A stretch of 64,000 nt of DNA from Polaromonas sp. (GTDB taxonomy: Bacteria; Pseudomonadota; Gammaproteobacteria; Burkholderiales; Burkholderiaceae_C): positions 62,001 through 126,000 of the forward strand of contig JAQGNE010000070.1 of NCBI GenBank assembly GCA_028291985.1, read 5' to 3'. Shown in pieces: positions 35,390-45,299 of the stretch (its first letter is position 1; the number at the start of each line of letters is the position of its first letter). A program made the position numbers and the translations under genes. The notes under the pieces were generated by a model. It was not told where the DNA came from, did no database searches, and saw nothing but the letters and a program-made list of their open reading frames with translations.

Positions 35390-37714
35390 ATGGCAACCAT
35401 GACAGGCAACTCGGCGCTATTTCTGGCGCTGGCGTGCGGGCTTATAGCCGTGGCATACGGCTTTTGGGCGCGAAGCTGGATTCTTTCGCAGGACGCAGGC
35501 AACGCCCGCATGCAGGAGATTGCAGCGGCCATACAAACCGGCGCTGCAGCGTATCTGGCACGGCAATACAAGACGATTGCCATCGTTGGCGTCATCCTGG
35601 CCATTCTGATCGGCGTGTTCCTTGACGGTAAAACCGCTGTCGGCTTTGTGGTGGGCGCGCTGCTGTCAGGCGCTTGCGGCTTTATTGGCATGAATGTTTC
35701 GGTGCGTGCGAATGTGCGCACCGCGCAGGCCGCGACGCGCGGCATTGGCCCCGCACTGGATGTTGCCTTTCGCGGCGGCGCGATCACCGGAATGCTGGTG
35801 GTGGGCCTGGGCCTTCTGGGCGTCACCGGTTTTTTCTGGTTTCTGACGGGCAATGGCAACTACACGCCCAACATCAAGCTGGCCGACCTGCTCAACCCGT
35901 TGATCGGTTTTGCCTTTGGCTCGTCACTGATTTCCATTTTTGCCCGCCTGGGGGGCGGCATCTTCACGAAAGGCGCAGACGTTGGCGCTGACCTGGTGGG
36001 CAAGGTCGAGGCCGGCATTCCGGAAGACGACCCGCGCAACCCCGCCGTCATTGCAGACAACGTGGGCGACAACGTGGGCGACTGCGCCGGCATGGCAGCA
36101 GACCTGTTTGAAACCTATGCGGTAACGCTGATCGCCACCATGGTGCTCGGCGCGCTGCTGGTCACCTCGGCACCCCTGAATGCGGTGATGTATCCGCTGG
36201 CATTGGGTGCGGTGTCTATCGTGGCGTCCATCATTGGCTGCTTTTTTGTCAAGGCCTCGCCCGGCATGCGCAATGTGATGCCGGCGCTTTATAAAGGCCT
36301 GGCGATTGCGGGCGTGCTGTCACTGGTAGCTTTTTACTTTGTCACCGCGTGGCTGATACCCGACAACGCGATCACCGCCAGTGGTAGCCAGATGCGCCTT
36401 TTTGGCGCCTGCGCTGTTGGGCTGGTGCTGACTGCTGCGCTGGTCTGGGTAACCGAGTACTACACCGGTACGCAATATGCGCCCGTCAAGCACATCGCAC
36501 AGGCTTCCACAACCGGGCACGGCACCAACATCATTGCCGGTCTGGGTGTGTCGATGCGCTCTACTGCCTGGCCGGTGGTTTTTGTGTGTGTTGCGATTCT
36601 GGTGTCGTACAAGCTGGCGGGGCTGTTCGGCATCGCGATTGCCGCCACTGCCATGCTGAGCATGGCCGGCATCGTGGTGGCGCTTGATGCCTACGGCCCG
36701 ATCACGGACAACGCCGGCGGTATCGCCGAAATGGCCGACATGCCGCCAGAGGTGCGCGCTGTCACCGACCCGCTTGATGCAGTGGGCAACACCACCAAGG
36801 CCGTGACCAAAGGTTATGCCATCGGTTCAGCGGGGCTTGCAGCGCTGGTGCTGTTTGCCGACTACACCCACAAGCTGGAGAGTTACGGCCGAGCGATCAG
36901 TTTTGACCTGAGCGATCCGATGGTGATCGTCGGCCTCTTCATCGGCGGGCTGATTCCTTACCTCTTTGGCGCCATGGCCATGGAAGCGGTTGGCCGCGCA
37001 GCCGGGTCCGTGGTGGTCGAGGTGCGACGCCAGTTTTCCGACGGCCAGATCATGTCCGGCCAGCGCAAGCCCGACTACAGTGCAGCGGTGGACATGCTGA
37101 CAACTTCGGCGATCAAGGAAATGATCATTCCATCACTGCTGCCAGTCATCGTGCCGATTCTGGTCGGCCTGCTGCTGGGTCCGAAGGCACTTGGCGGCCT
37201 GCTGATGGGCACTATCGTGACGGGTCTGTTTGTAGCCATCTCGATGTGCACCGGTGGCGGTGCCTGGGACAACGCCAAGAAATACATCGAAGATGGCCAC
37301 CATGGCGGCAAGGGCTCTGACGCGCACAAGGCTGCCGTCACCGGCGACACAGTGGGCGACCCCTACAAGGACACCGCCGGTCCTGCCATCAACCCGCTGA
37401 TCAAGATCATCAACATCGTGGCGCTGCTGATCGTGCCCCTCGTGGTGCAATTTCATGGTGGCGACGCGGTCCAGGCTTCCGCGCCAGCAGTCACAGCGCC
37501 AGTGACAGCGCCCGCAACGGCGGTTGCACCTACTCCCGCAACGGCAACTACCCCGGCAGCTGCAGCGGCGCCGCTAGGCGTTCCGGCGAATCCCTCTACC
37601 CCGGTAGCGCCGGGGGGAATGCCGGCCCCGGTTCCGACCCAGGCACCCGATGCGGCCGCGGTTCCTACCCCGAGTGGCTCGGCCGCGCCTGCGGCAGCGC
37701 CGGCAAGCCGCTAG
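35390..37714 (+). CDS. hppA: Proton-translocating membrane pyrophosphatase, K+-independent type
   Basis: A 774-residue protein with about 16 transmembrane helices. The catalytic loop [19 protein letters not shown] (from residue ~223) and the [12 protein letters not shown] block just before it are diagnostic. The motif [10 protein letters not shown] (~466) has Lys where K+-dependent enzymes carry Ala, which marks the K+-independent H+-pumping class. The normal protein ends near VVQFHGG (~690); the last ~85 residues are an Ala/Pro/Thr/Val-rich tail, unusual for the family. Terminator at 37795. Confidence 0.94.
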   Translation: MATMTGNSALFLALACGLIAVAYGFWARSWILSQDAGNARMQEIAAAIQTGAAAYLARQYKTIAIVGVILAILIGVFLDGKTAVGFVVGALLSGACGFIGMNVSVRANVRTAQAATRGIGPALDVAFRGGAITGMLVVGLGLLGVTGFFWFLTGNGNYTPNIKLADLLNPLIGFAFGSSLISIFARLGGGIFTKGADVGADLVGKVEAGIPEDDPRNPAVIADNVGDNVGDCAGMAADLFETYAVTLIATMVLGALLVTSAPLNAVMYPLALGAVSIVASIIGCFFVKASPGMRNVMPALYKGLAIAGVLSLVAFYFVTAWLIPDNAITASGSQMRLFGACAVGLVLTAALVWVTEYYTGTQYAPVKHIAQASTTGHGTNIIAGLGVSMRSTAWPVVFVCVAILVSYKLAGLFGIAIAATAMLSMAGIVVALDAYGPITDNAGGIAEMADMPPEVRAVTDPLDAVGNTTKAVTKGYAIGSAGLAALVLFADYTHKLESYGRAISFDLSDPMVIVGLFIGGLIPYLFGAMAMEAVGRAAGSVVVEVRRQFSDGQIMSGQRKPDYSAAVDMLTTSAIKEMIIPSLLPVIVPILVGLLLGPKALGGLLMGTIVTGLFVAISMCTGGGAWDNAKKYIEDGHHGGKGSDAHKAAVTGDTVGDPYKDTAGPAINPLIKIINIVALLIVPLVVQFHGGDAVQASAPAVTAPVTAPATAVAPTPATATTPAAAAAPLGVPANPSTPVAPGGMPAPVPTQAPDAAAVPTPSGSAAPAAAPASR

Positions 37715-37794
37715 GCTTTGATGAGAATCGCTGACTGAACCGATCCTGGACGCACGTTTTAACGTCCGGCTGATCGGATCAGCGCCTTATCACC

Positions 37795-37831
37795 GCAAAA
37801 AAAGCCCTGCATTGCAGGGCTTTTTTTGCGG
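37795..37831. terminator. Bidirectional intrinsic terminator
   Basis: AAAAAAAGCCCTGCA pairs with TGCAGGGCTTTTTTT with a very short loop, flanked by GC and T/A runs on both sides. It separates the convergent hppA (plus) and FtsH-like (minus) genes. Confidence 0.88.
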
Positions 37832-37874
37832 CGGGGATCAATCGTTTACCGCTCGCCATCCAGTCATCCGGCAA

Positions 37875-40034
37875 TCAGGCAGCCAGCTGTTCTGCGGAAA
37901 GCGCCAATTCCAGCGGGGACGGTCTTTCAGCCCTTGCCCGCATGCGTTCAAAGCGCCGGATCTCGTCGAAGGCCTGACTCAAGGTCATCTCGCCCGCTTT
38001 CAACAGGCAGCCGGTCAGGTGTTCTGTCAGCTCGACATGCTGGGCAAGCGTGGCCTTGGTCTCGCTGAACAGGCGTTCGCTTTGCGCTTCCATGATGCTG
38101 CGCGTTTCCTCGTCCGGCAACGCGCCGCTACCGTCCTTGACCAGCGCGGCATAGTTCAGCCTCGTCTTGCGGTACATGCCCATTTCAGCCACTGCATGGT
38201 GCAGGAGCCGGGTCACGCGGGTAATGTCGTTGTGGGCGCCGCTGGTGGTGCCCTCCTCCCCAAAAAACAGCTCCTCATTGGCCATGCCACCGAGCAGGAC
38301 GCGCACTTCCTGCTCCATGTCGGCCTTGGTCTTGAGCAGATTGCTGTCCTGCTTGTTCAGCACAAAGCCCAGCGCGTTGTTGCGCGGATTCGCCTTCAGT
38401 GAAATCTTGATCGTGCGCATGTCACCCAACATCAGCTCCCAGTCACCCTTGGCTGCCTTGCGGCGCTGCTGAAAGTCCATCAAAAAATGGCCCCATTCAT
38501 GGACCGCAATGATGCGGCGGTCACGGGTGCGCTCTTTGGTGGTGTTGTCGTTGACATTGCCCACCAACACCCGCTCGGCGGCCTGCATCAGGGTGTGCGC
38601 GTCGATCATGTCGCCAGCCTTGACGGCAATAATGCCCGCCTGGTTCACGATGGTTTCAAGGTCAGCGGGACTGCAGCCTTCCGTCAGTTCAGCGACATGG
38701 CGCAGATCAGGATCGGGCGACACCTTGCCTGAGCGCTGCTGCAGATAGTGCCTAACAATGGCCAGGCGCTCACTCTTGTTGGGCATGCGGAAGTCCACCT
38801 TCATCTGAAAACGACGCAGCATGGCTTCATCCATCTGCAGGTTCTCAGCATTGAAGTTCGACGCCACGATCCAGATGATTTCGGTATCGGTCTTGCTGCG
38901 CACACCATCAAGCACCGCGAGCAGCATGTTCTGCGTGTCGTCGTCGTATTTGCGGTTACCGCCCCGCTTCATGAACAGATCCTGCGCCTCGTCAAGAAAC
39001 ACAATGCATCGCTTGCGCCGCTTGGCCAGCGCCAGGATTCGCGACAGCGTATTCGAACCGCCGCCGACAAAACCGGTCTCCAGATTGGCGGCCGAATGAA
39101 ACAGGATCGGCAAATTCAGCTCTTTGGCAAGGTAGCTGGCCAGCTTGGTCTTACCGGTGCCGGCGGGGCCGCTGAACATCACGTTGAACGGCTTCTTCAC
39201 CCCATATTCAGCGTATTCAACCCGTCTTTCATACTGGTCGCGAATCTGGGCAACTTCGGCCTTGATATCGTCCATGCCGATCAGATCGCGCAGGTCTCCG
39301 ACGACCTGGCCCGGCGCAATGAACTTGAGCGACTTGCGTTGGCCGCCCATCTGAAACCACAGAAAGGCCAGCAGGCCGGCGGTAAGCGTTGCCGACACCA
39401 GCGCACTGGCGCCAGCCTTCCAGGCGTCCTGCTCCGACTGCGGGCGCGCCTCGGCAAAGCGCTGCTCAAGACGCGCAAAAACCTCGGCACTTTCGCCTTG
39501 CAGCGAGGCTTTGGGCACGAAGGTCAGCTTGGCGCCCCAGGGAGCGGTGACCGCCTTGTCGGTCAGGATCTTGGTTTCCATGTCTGACGGGTAGTAGGCG
39601 TATTGCTTGCCCTGCGACTCGATCAGCACAAAGCGCTCGGACACCGTCCAGAGAATTGGCCGGTAAATGACCGTGATACGCGTGACCGGATTGGCTTCCA
39701 GAAAGCTCAGGATCGAACCTGCACCAAACACCACCGGAAGCGCCGTGTTGTACGTCCACAGTGCTTCGGCGCCGCGCTCGGCACTGGCCATGGCCTTGAC
39801 CTCAAGCGCCATTTTTTCCTGTCGCTCCATCAGCGTCCAGGCGTAAAAAGCGCTTGCAGGAATCATCAGCATGACTGCGCAGAGCGCCAGCTTCGATGCG
39901 ATACCCTGCGCGTCAAGCCAGCATTTGAAGCGAGACCAAAACGCCTTGAGCCAGGCGACGGGCTGAAACGATGTTTTTGCCACACTGCCGTCCGGCGGGC
40001 TGTCGCTGCTGCTAAGGGGTGTCAAATCGGTCAT
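37875..40034 (-). CDS. FtsH-like AAA+ membrane protease
   Basis: A 719-residue protein: two transmembrane segments (~45-66 and ~207-229) flank a periplasmic domain of about 140 residues; then AAA+ with Walker A GPAGTGKT (289-296), Walker B CIVFLDEAQD (343-352) and an arginine-finger region MLRRFQ (405-410); then a metalloprotease domain with HEWGH (512-516) and a likely third zinc ligand Asp603 (GAHNDITRV). Canonical FtsH has HEAGH and a smaller periplasmic loop, so this is a divergent paralogue, not the housekeeping FtsH. Its substrates are unknown. It stands alone. Confidence 0.8.
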   Translation of the reverse strand: MTDLTPLSSSDSPPDGSVAKTSFQPVAWLKAFWSRFKCWLDAQGIASKLALCAVMLMIPASAFYAWTLMERQEKMALEVKAMASAERGAEALWTYNTALPVVFGAGSILSFLEANPVTRITVIYRPILWTVSERFVLIESQGKQYAYYPSDMETKILTDKAVTAPWGAKLTFVPKASLQGESAEVFARLEQRFAEARPQSEQDAWKAGASALVSATLTAGLLAFLWFQMGGQRKSLKFIAPGQVVGDLRDLIGMDDIKAEVAQIRDQYERRVEYAEYGVKKPFNVMFSGPAGTGKTKLASYLAKELNLPILFHSAANLETGFVGGGSNTLSRILALAKRRKRCIVFLDEAQDLFMKRGGNRKYDDDTQNMLLAVLDGVRSKTDTEIIWIVASNFNAENLQMDEAMLRRFQMKVDFRMPNKSERLAIVRHYLQQRSGKVSPDPDLRHVAELTEGCSPADLETIVNQAGIIAVKAGDMIDAHTLMQAAERVLVGNVNDNTTKERTRDRRIIAVHEWGHFLMDFQQRRKAAKGDWELMLGDMRTIKISLKANPRNNALGFVLNKQDSNLLKTKADMEQEVRVLLGGMANEELFFGEEGTTSGAHNDITRVTRLLHHAVAEMGMYRKTRLNYAALVKDGSGALPDEETRSIMEAQSERLFSETKATLAQHVELTEHLTGCLLKAGEMTLSQAFDEIRRFERMRARAERPSPLELALSAEQLAA

Positions 40035-40356
40035 GTTTGTCAGGCGGGTTGATCTGTACGGGTGGCGGCTGGCCCGGGTCAGGCAATCGATGGAACTTGG
40101 GCAGTGACCGGCATCGAGCTTTGCCGGACCGCCGCGTGATGAAGCGCTTAGCCCCTGGAAAGTGCAGGGAACGCAATGTAGGCTCCATCCTACAGAGTGA
40201 GCGGTGATCCGGGTGTTAACTTGGGTAAAGAGCCGTGAATTTCAGGGTCATCCCGTGACATATGCACAGCGCATGCGGCCGGAAAACAACCGGCGTCACG
40301 GCTAAGGATGAGCTTGTCGTCATGACACCGTCGCGTATCCTGTTCACAATATCGCC
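40035..40356. other. Intergenic region, nothing recognised
   Basis: The 322 bases between the divergent FtsH-like and aldehyde dehydrogenase genes contain no supported gene, RNA or repeat copy. Both genes must have promoters here. Confidence 0.45.
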
Positions 40357-41790
40357 ATGCAACTTAACTACATCGCCAACGCCTTTGTTCCATCGTCATC
40401 CGGTAAGACCATTGCCATGATCGACCCGTCCGACGGACAGGTTTTTGAAGACATCCAGCGCAGCAATGCGCACGACATCGATACCGCTGTCGTTGCTGCC
40501 CAGGACTGCTTTGAGCTGGTGTGGCGGCGCATCAGCGCGGCCGAACGCGGCAGGCTGCTGATGAAGCTGGCTACCAAAGTGGCAGCGCATGCCGACGAGC
40601 TGGCCTTGATCGAGCAGCGTGATTGCGGCAAGCCGGTCAAACAGGCGAAAGCCGATGCCGCTGCACTGGCTCGCTACTTTGAGTTTTACGCCGGCGCCTG
40701 CGACAAGCTGATGGGTGAAACCATTCCTTACCTCGACGGCTATAGCGTGATGACATGGCGCGAACCGCACGGTGTGACCGGACACATCATTCCATGGAAC
40801 TATCCCATGCAGATTTTCGGTCGCAGTGTTGGCGGCGCATTGGCGGCGGGCAATGTATGCGTGGTCAAGCCCGCGGAGGATGCCTGCCTGTCCCTGTTGC
40901 GCGTGGCCGAGCTTGCCGCCGAAGCGGGCTTTCCCGCAGGGGCTGTCAATATCGTCACCGGCTATGGGCACGAGGTGGGTGACGCATTGGCCCGCCATCC
41001 TGGGATAGACCATATCAGCTTCACCGGGAGCCCATCGGTGGGCACGCTGATTCAGCAGGTTGCCGCTGAGCGGCATTGCCCGGTCACGCTGGAGCTGGGC
41101 GGCAAAAGCCCCCAGATCGTTTTTGCCGATGCGGATCTGGACGCTGCAATACCCACCATCATCAACGCCATTGTGCAAAACGCAGGCCAGACCTGCTCCG
41201 CTGGGTCACGCCTGCTGGTCGAGCAGGCCGTCTATGAACCGCTGCTCGAGCGGCTTGGCAAGGCTTTTGAAAGCCTGCAGGTAGGCCCGGCAGCGATGGA
41301 CCTGGATGTCGGCCCGTTAATTCGCCAGAGCCAGCAGCAACGGGTATGGGATTTTTTAAGTGATGCTCAGGTAGCCAATATTCCCATGGTGGCGCAGGGT
41401 CAGATTGTTGACGCGGCTCCGGACACCGGTTTTTACCAGGCTCCGACACTGCTGCGCGACGTGCCGCCGCAGCACCGGCTTGCGCAAGAGGAAGTGTTTG
41501 GACCGGTGCTTTGCGCCATGAGCTTCAAAAGCGAAGACCATGCGGTGGAGCTGGCGAATTCAACCCGGTTCGGCCTGGTCACCGGCATCTGGACTCGCGA
41601 CGGTGCCCGGCAATTCCGGATGGCCAAGCGGGTCAAAGCCGGGCAGGTTTTCATCAACAACTACGGCGCGGGCGGCGGTGTCGAGTTGCCCTTTGGGGGC
41701 GTCAAATCCTCAGGCTATGGGCGCGAAAAAGGTTTTGAGGCGCTGTACGGCTTCACAACGCTCAAGACGCTGGCGGTACGCCATGGATGA
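40357..41790 (+). CDS. Aldehyde dehydrogenase family protein
   Basis: A 477-residue NAD(P)+-dependent dehydrogenase. It has PWNYPMQIF (~146-154), SFTGSPSVG (cofactor loop), the catalytic glutamate in LELGGKSPQ (~245-253) and the catalytic cysteine in NAGQTCSAGSRL (~275-286). The C-terminal KSSGYGREKGFEALYGFT is typical of betaine- and other aliphatic-aldehyde dehydrogenases. An SDR gene follows 198 bases on, suggesting a shared catabolic route; the substrate cannot be told. Confidence 0.9.
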   Translation: MQLNYIANAFVPSSSGKTIAMIDPSDGQVFEDIQRSNAHDIDTAVVAAQDCFELVWRRISAAERGRLLMKLATKVAAHADELALIEQRDCGKPVKQAKADAAALARYFEFYAGACDKLMGETIPYLDGYSVMTWREPHGVTGHIIPWNYPMQIFGRSVGGALAAGNVCVVKPAEDACLSLLRVAELAAEAGFPAGAVNIVTGYGHEVGDALARHPGIDHISFTGSPSVGTLIQQVAAERHCPVTLELGGKSPQIVFADADLDAAIPTIINAIVQNAGQTCSAGSRLLVEQAVYEPLLERLGKAFESLQVGPAAMDLDVGPLIRQSQQQRVWDFLSDAQVANIPMVAQGQIVDAAPDTGFYQAPTLLRDVPPQHRLAQEEVFGPVLCAMSFKSEDHAVELANSTRFGLVTGIWTRDGARQFRMAKRVKAGQVFINNYGAGGGVELPFGGVKSSGYGREKGFEALYGFTTLKTLAVRHG

Positions 41791-41988
41791 ACGACGGCGC
41801 TGGCGGTTGCGCTTGCATCTGCACGCGTGGTGTGGCGCCGTCGCGATCATGGGCGTTCACGCGCATTCGCAATGCACGGGGATATGGGGCCACGATTCAT
41901 AAGTGCACACACTATGCCTAAACTAGGCCTATCCGTTAACCCCGGTGCGCCATCCCGGTGTGCCGCCACCTTATAAAGAAACCAGCTC

Positions 41989-42750
41989 ATGCGCCTGAAA
42001 GACAAATCCATCATCGTGACCGGAGCCGGCGGCGGCATCGGTGAAGGCATTGCGAAACGCCTGGCAGCCGAGGGCGCGCAGGTCATCGTCAACGACATCC
42101 AGGAAGACCTGGGCCATCAGGTGGTGGCCAGCATCCGGGATGCAGGCGGGTCTGCATCGTTTTTCAGGGCTGATGTCACACGCTCGGACGACGTGAGGCA
42201 GCTTGTCGCTGCTGCAGTGCAGCGCCATGGCCGGCTCGACGTGATGGTCAACAACGCGGGCTGGACGCATCGCAACCAGCCGGCGCTTGACGTGAGCGAG
42301 GACGACTTTGATCGCTGCTACGCCATCAACGTCAAAAGCATTTACTTGTCGACAATTCACGCCACCCCGGTTTTCAGGTCTCAAGGCGGCGGCTCGTTCA
42401 TCAATATTGCTTCGACCGCCGGCATCCGGCCTCGTCCGGGCCTTACCTGGTACAACGGCTCCAAGGGGGCGGTTATCACCACATCGAAATCACTGGCGGC
42501 TGAACTGGGCGGCGACAACATCCGGGTGAACTGCATCAACCCGGTCTTCAACCCGGATACCGGCCTGTCGGCAGACTTTGCAGGCGGACCGGTGGACGAA
42601 GAACGCAAGGCCAGGTTTCGCGCGAGTATTCCGCTGGGCCGCTTTTCGACAGCGCTCGACGTAGCCAACGCAGCGCTCTACCTGGCCAGCGACGAGGCTG
42701 CGTTTATCAGCGGGGTGTGCATCGAAGTTGACGGCGCCCGCTGCGTCTGA
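41989..42750 (+). CDS. SDR-family oxidoreductase
   Basis: A 253-residue classical short-chain dehydrogenase. The cofactor motif TGAGGGIGEG (11-20) with an Asp at the end of the second strand (VNDI) suggests NAD(H) preference; NNAGW, the catalytic Ser in NIASTAG and YNGSK (Y..xxK) follow. Length and the C-terminal GVCIEVDGARCV are standard. Substrate unknown; likely acts with the upstream aldehyde dehydrogenase. Confidence 0.9.
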   Translation: MRLKDKSIIVTGAGGGIGEGIAKRLAAEGAQVIVNDIQEDLGHQVVASIRDAGGSASFFRADVTRSDDVRQLVAAAVQRHGRLDVMVNNAGWTHRNQPALDVSEDDFDRCYAINVKSIYLSTIHATPVFRSQGGGSFINIASTAGIRPRPGLTWYNGSKGAVITTSKSLAAELGGDNIRVNCINPVFNPDTGLSADFAGGPVDEERKARFRASIPLGRFSTALDVANAALYLASDEAAFISGVCIEVDGARCV

Positions 42751-42862
42751 GCAGCATGGCACGAGGCGAAGGTGTTGACAACCCTTCAGGGCCTGTCAAA
42801 AATCAAGCTCGACAGCATGGCTTTGCCATCAATGTCGCACTTGCGCTTTTTGCACGAAAAAG

Positions 42863-43277
42863 CTGATACGACATACCTATGCCAGCAGGACATCGCGCAT
42901 GCCGGGCGCACTTGACGTCAAGGACATACCGTCTGCCTTCCCTGCGCAACAGCAGGCTGGGCATTACCGGCGCGCTTTGCCTTGACAACGGCATCTTCCT
43001 GCAGCAGTTGGAAGGAGATAAGGCTGTCGTGAATGCGCTGTATCACCGGTCCCTGCTGGACAGACGGCATCGCGAGACCGCGGTGCTCGATTTTTCGGAA
43101 ATCATGTCCCGACGTTTTGTTTCGTGGTCGATGGCCTCATTGCCTCTATCGAGGAAAAATCGCCAAGTATTCCTGAAGTATTCGAGTTCCCCTGAATTCG
43201 ACCCGTACAACATGACTTGCACCACACTGCGTGCCTTTTTTGATGAAATCCAGACCAATGTGCGCTGGCTGGGTTAA
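42863..43277 (+). pseudogene. BLUF photoreceptor domain gene, frameshifted
   Basis: From 42863 one frame reads LIRHTYASRTSRMPGALDVKD, the normal BLUF start with its flavin-contacting Tyr. The match then jumps to another frame: NSRLGITGALCLDNGIFLQQ, LEGDKAVVNALYHRSLLDRRH and SWSMAS, with the key Asn and Gln and a full BLUF C-terminus to 43277. Removing one C from the CCC at 42940-42942 restores a single frame across the join. The 5' part also lacks an ATG, GTG or TTG in the right frame. So the gene is probably inactive, unless there is a sequencing error. BLUF proteins sense blue light through FAD. Confidence 0.75.
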
Positions 43278-43320
43278 GGTCTGAGACGTACAGGCGCCAC
43301 ACATCAGGCCACCGTTTTTC

Positions 43321-44445
43321 ATGCTCGACAAAATCATTCCGCTAGCCGATATCCGTTATGCCAGCCGCCTGCCGGTCATTCCGGCCAGCGTGGCCGCGCC
43401 AATCGGCCTGCTCAGCGACACCCTGGGCCGCCCGCTGCGCGATCTACGCATCAGCGTCACAGACCGCTGCAACTTTCGCTGCAGCTACTGCATGCCGCGC
43501 GAGGTGTTCGACAAGGACTATGCCTTTTTGCCGCAAGGATCCCTGCTGAGTTTTGAGGAAATCGAGCGCCTCGCCCGCATTTTTGTAGCGCACGGTGTCG
43601 AGAAGATCCGGCTGACAGGCGGCGAACCCCTGCTGCGCAAAAACCTGGAAGTGCTGATCGAGAAGCTGGCGCGGCTACGGACACCCGCGGGCGCACCGCT
43701 GGACATCACGCTGACCACCAACGCCTCGTTGCTTGCCAAAAAAGCCCAATCCCTGAAGGACGCGGGCCTGCAGCGGGTAACCGTAAGCCTGGATGGCCTG
43801 GACGATGCCACCTTCCGGCGCATGAACGATGTGGATTTTCCGGTCGGCGATGTGCTCAAAGGGATTGAAGCAGCCCAGCGCGCGGGGCTTGCGCCGATCA
43901 AGATCAACATGGTCGTCAAACGGGGCACCAACGACAGCGAGATTCTGCCGATGGCGCGTTATTTTCGTAACACCGGCAGCGTCCTGCGTTTTATTGAGTA
44001 CATGGATGTTGGCGCCACCAACGGATGGCGCATGGATGAAGTCATGCCTTCTGCACAAGTGGTGGCGCTTGTCCATGATGCGTTTCCGCTAACTGCCGTC
44101 GACGCCAATTACACCGGTGAAACCGCAGAACGCTGGCGCTACGGCGACGGCGGCGGAGAAATCGGCGTGATCAGCAGTGTGACCCAGGCTTTTTGCAGCG
44201 ACTGCAACCGGGCACGCCTGTCGACCGAAGGCAAGCTTTTCCTGTGCCTGTTTGCCCACCAGGGACACGATTTGCGTGCCCTGCTGCGCGGCAGTTATGC
44301 GGACGAGCAGATCGCCGCAGCCGTCGGCCTGATCTGGCAGTCCCGCAGCGACCGTTATTCCGAGCTCAGAGCCGGTTTGCCCAGTGACGACGGCTCTGTC
44401 GCAGCTGGCCCCAAGCGGGTCGAGATGAGCTATATCGGCGGTTAG
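43321..44445 (+). CDS. moaA: GTP 3',8-cyclase (molybdopterin synthesis)
   Basis: A 374-residue radical-SAM enzyme. The N-terminal cluster motif CNFRCSYC (~50-57) and the C-terminal cluster [18 protein letters not shown] are complete, and the essential C-terminal Gly-Gly (YIGG) is present. It converts GTP to the cyclic dehydro precursor of molybdopterin. It heads moaA-mobA-moeA. Confidence 0.97.
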   Translation: MLDKIIPLADIRYASRLPVIPASVAAPIGLLSDTLGRPLRDLRISVTDRCNFRCSYCMPREVFDKDYAFLPQGSLLSFEEIERLARIFVAHGVEKIRLTGGEPLLRKNLEVLIEKLARLRTPAGAPLDITLTTNASLLAKKAQSLKDAGLQRVTVSLDGLDDATFRRMNDVDFPVGDVLKGIEAAQRAGLAPIKINMVVKRGTNDSEILPMARYFRNTGSVLRFIEYMDVGATNGWRMDEVMPSAQVVALVHDAFPLTAVDANYTGETAERWRYGDGGGEIGVISSVTQAFCSDCNRARLSTEGKLFLCLFAHQGHDLRALLRGSYADEQIAAAVGLIWQSRSDRYSELRAGLPSDDGSVAAGPKRVEMSYIGG

Positions 44446-44612
44446 GCTCCGGCTGCCAGAGCTGGCGCCTGGCGCAAGTCTGCCAGCTTTTGACCACCAT
44501 AATCCATGGTAGCGATTCGATTTGCGCAGACTTTCCCCTCAATCCATCCGCACGTGAACCGCCTGCAGATTACGATTTGGCGACAGCTTTGATTCCTTTG
44601 AACACACCACAC

Positions 44613-45269
44613 ATGAACACAGAAACTCACGCTTCCCTGCATGCCGAAAATATCACCGGTGTCATCCTTGCCGGCGGACGCGGATCGCGCATGGGTGGCG
44701 CCGACAAGGGCCAGCAAAACTTCAATGGCGTTCCGCTGGCCTTGCACACCCTGCTGCGACTGAGCCCGCAAGTGGGCGAGACGATGATCAATGCCAACCG
44801 CAACCTGGCAGCTTACGAGGCATTCGGCGCACCGGTGTGGCCAGACAGCACAGCCATGGGTGACTTCGCAGGCCCGCTGGCGGGCTTCCTGACCGCGCTT
44901 GAGCGCTGCGAAACCGCCTACTTGCTCACGGTTCCGTGTGACACGCCGCTCTTTCCGGCGGATCTGGCAGAACGCCTGGCCGAGGCACTTGCGGCTGGAG
45001 GCGCAGACTTTGCGGTCGCTGCAGCGCCAGAGTTGACAGAAACCGGCCTGACCGAGCTTCGTCCACAGCCTGTTTTTTGCCTGATGCATATCGACATGAT
45101 GGAAAGCCTGGTGCGGTTCACCAAAAATGGCGGGCGAAAAATCGATGCCTGGACGGCGCTCCATAAAACAGTGGCGGTGCCCTTCAACCTTCCCGGCGAT
45201 GACCCGCGTGCTTTTTGCAATGCGAACACGCTCGCCGAACTGCATCAGCTTGAATCACGCCAGTCCTGA
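44613..45269 (+). CDS. mobA: Molybdenum cofactor guanylyltransferase
   Basis: A 218-residue nucleotidyltransferase adding GMP to molybdopterin. The N-terminal motif [18 protein letters not shown] (~15-32) and PCDTPLFP are diagnostic. ATG 44613 gives the standard start; an in-frame extension from 44490 is Pro-rich and unlikely. It lies between moaA and moeA with short gaps. Confidence 0.94.
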   Translation: MNTETHASLHAENITGVILAGGRGSRMGGADKGQQNFNGVPLALHTLLRLSPQVGETMINANRNLAAYEAFGAPVWPDSTAMGDFAGPLAGFLTALERCETAYLLTVPCDTPLFPADLAERLAEALAAGGADFAVAAAPELTETGLTELRPQPVFCLMHIDMMESLVRFTKNGGRKIDAWTALHKTVAVPFNLPGDDPRAFCNANTLAELHQLESRQS

Positions 45270-45299
45270 ACCGCCCCAACCCCATAAACCTGCCGCCCC

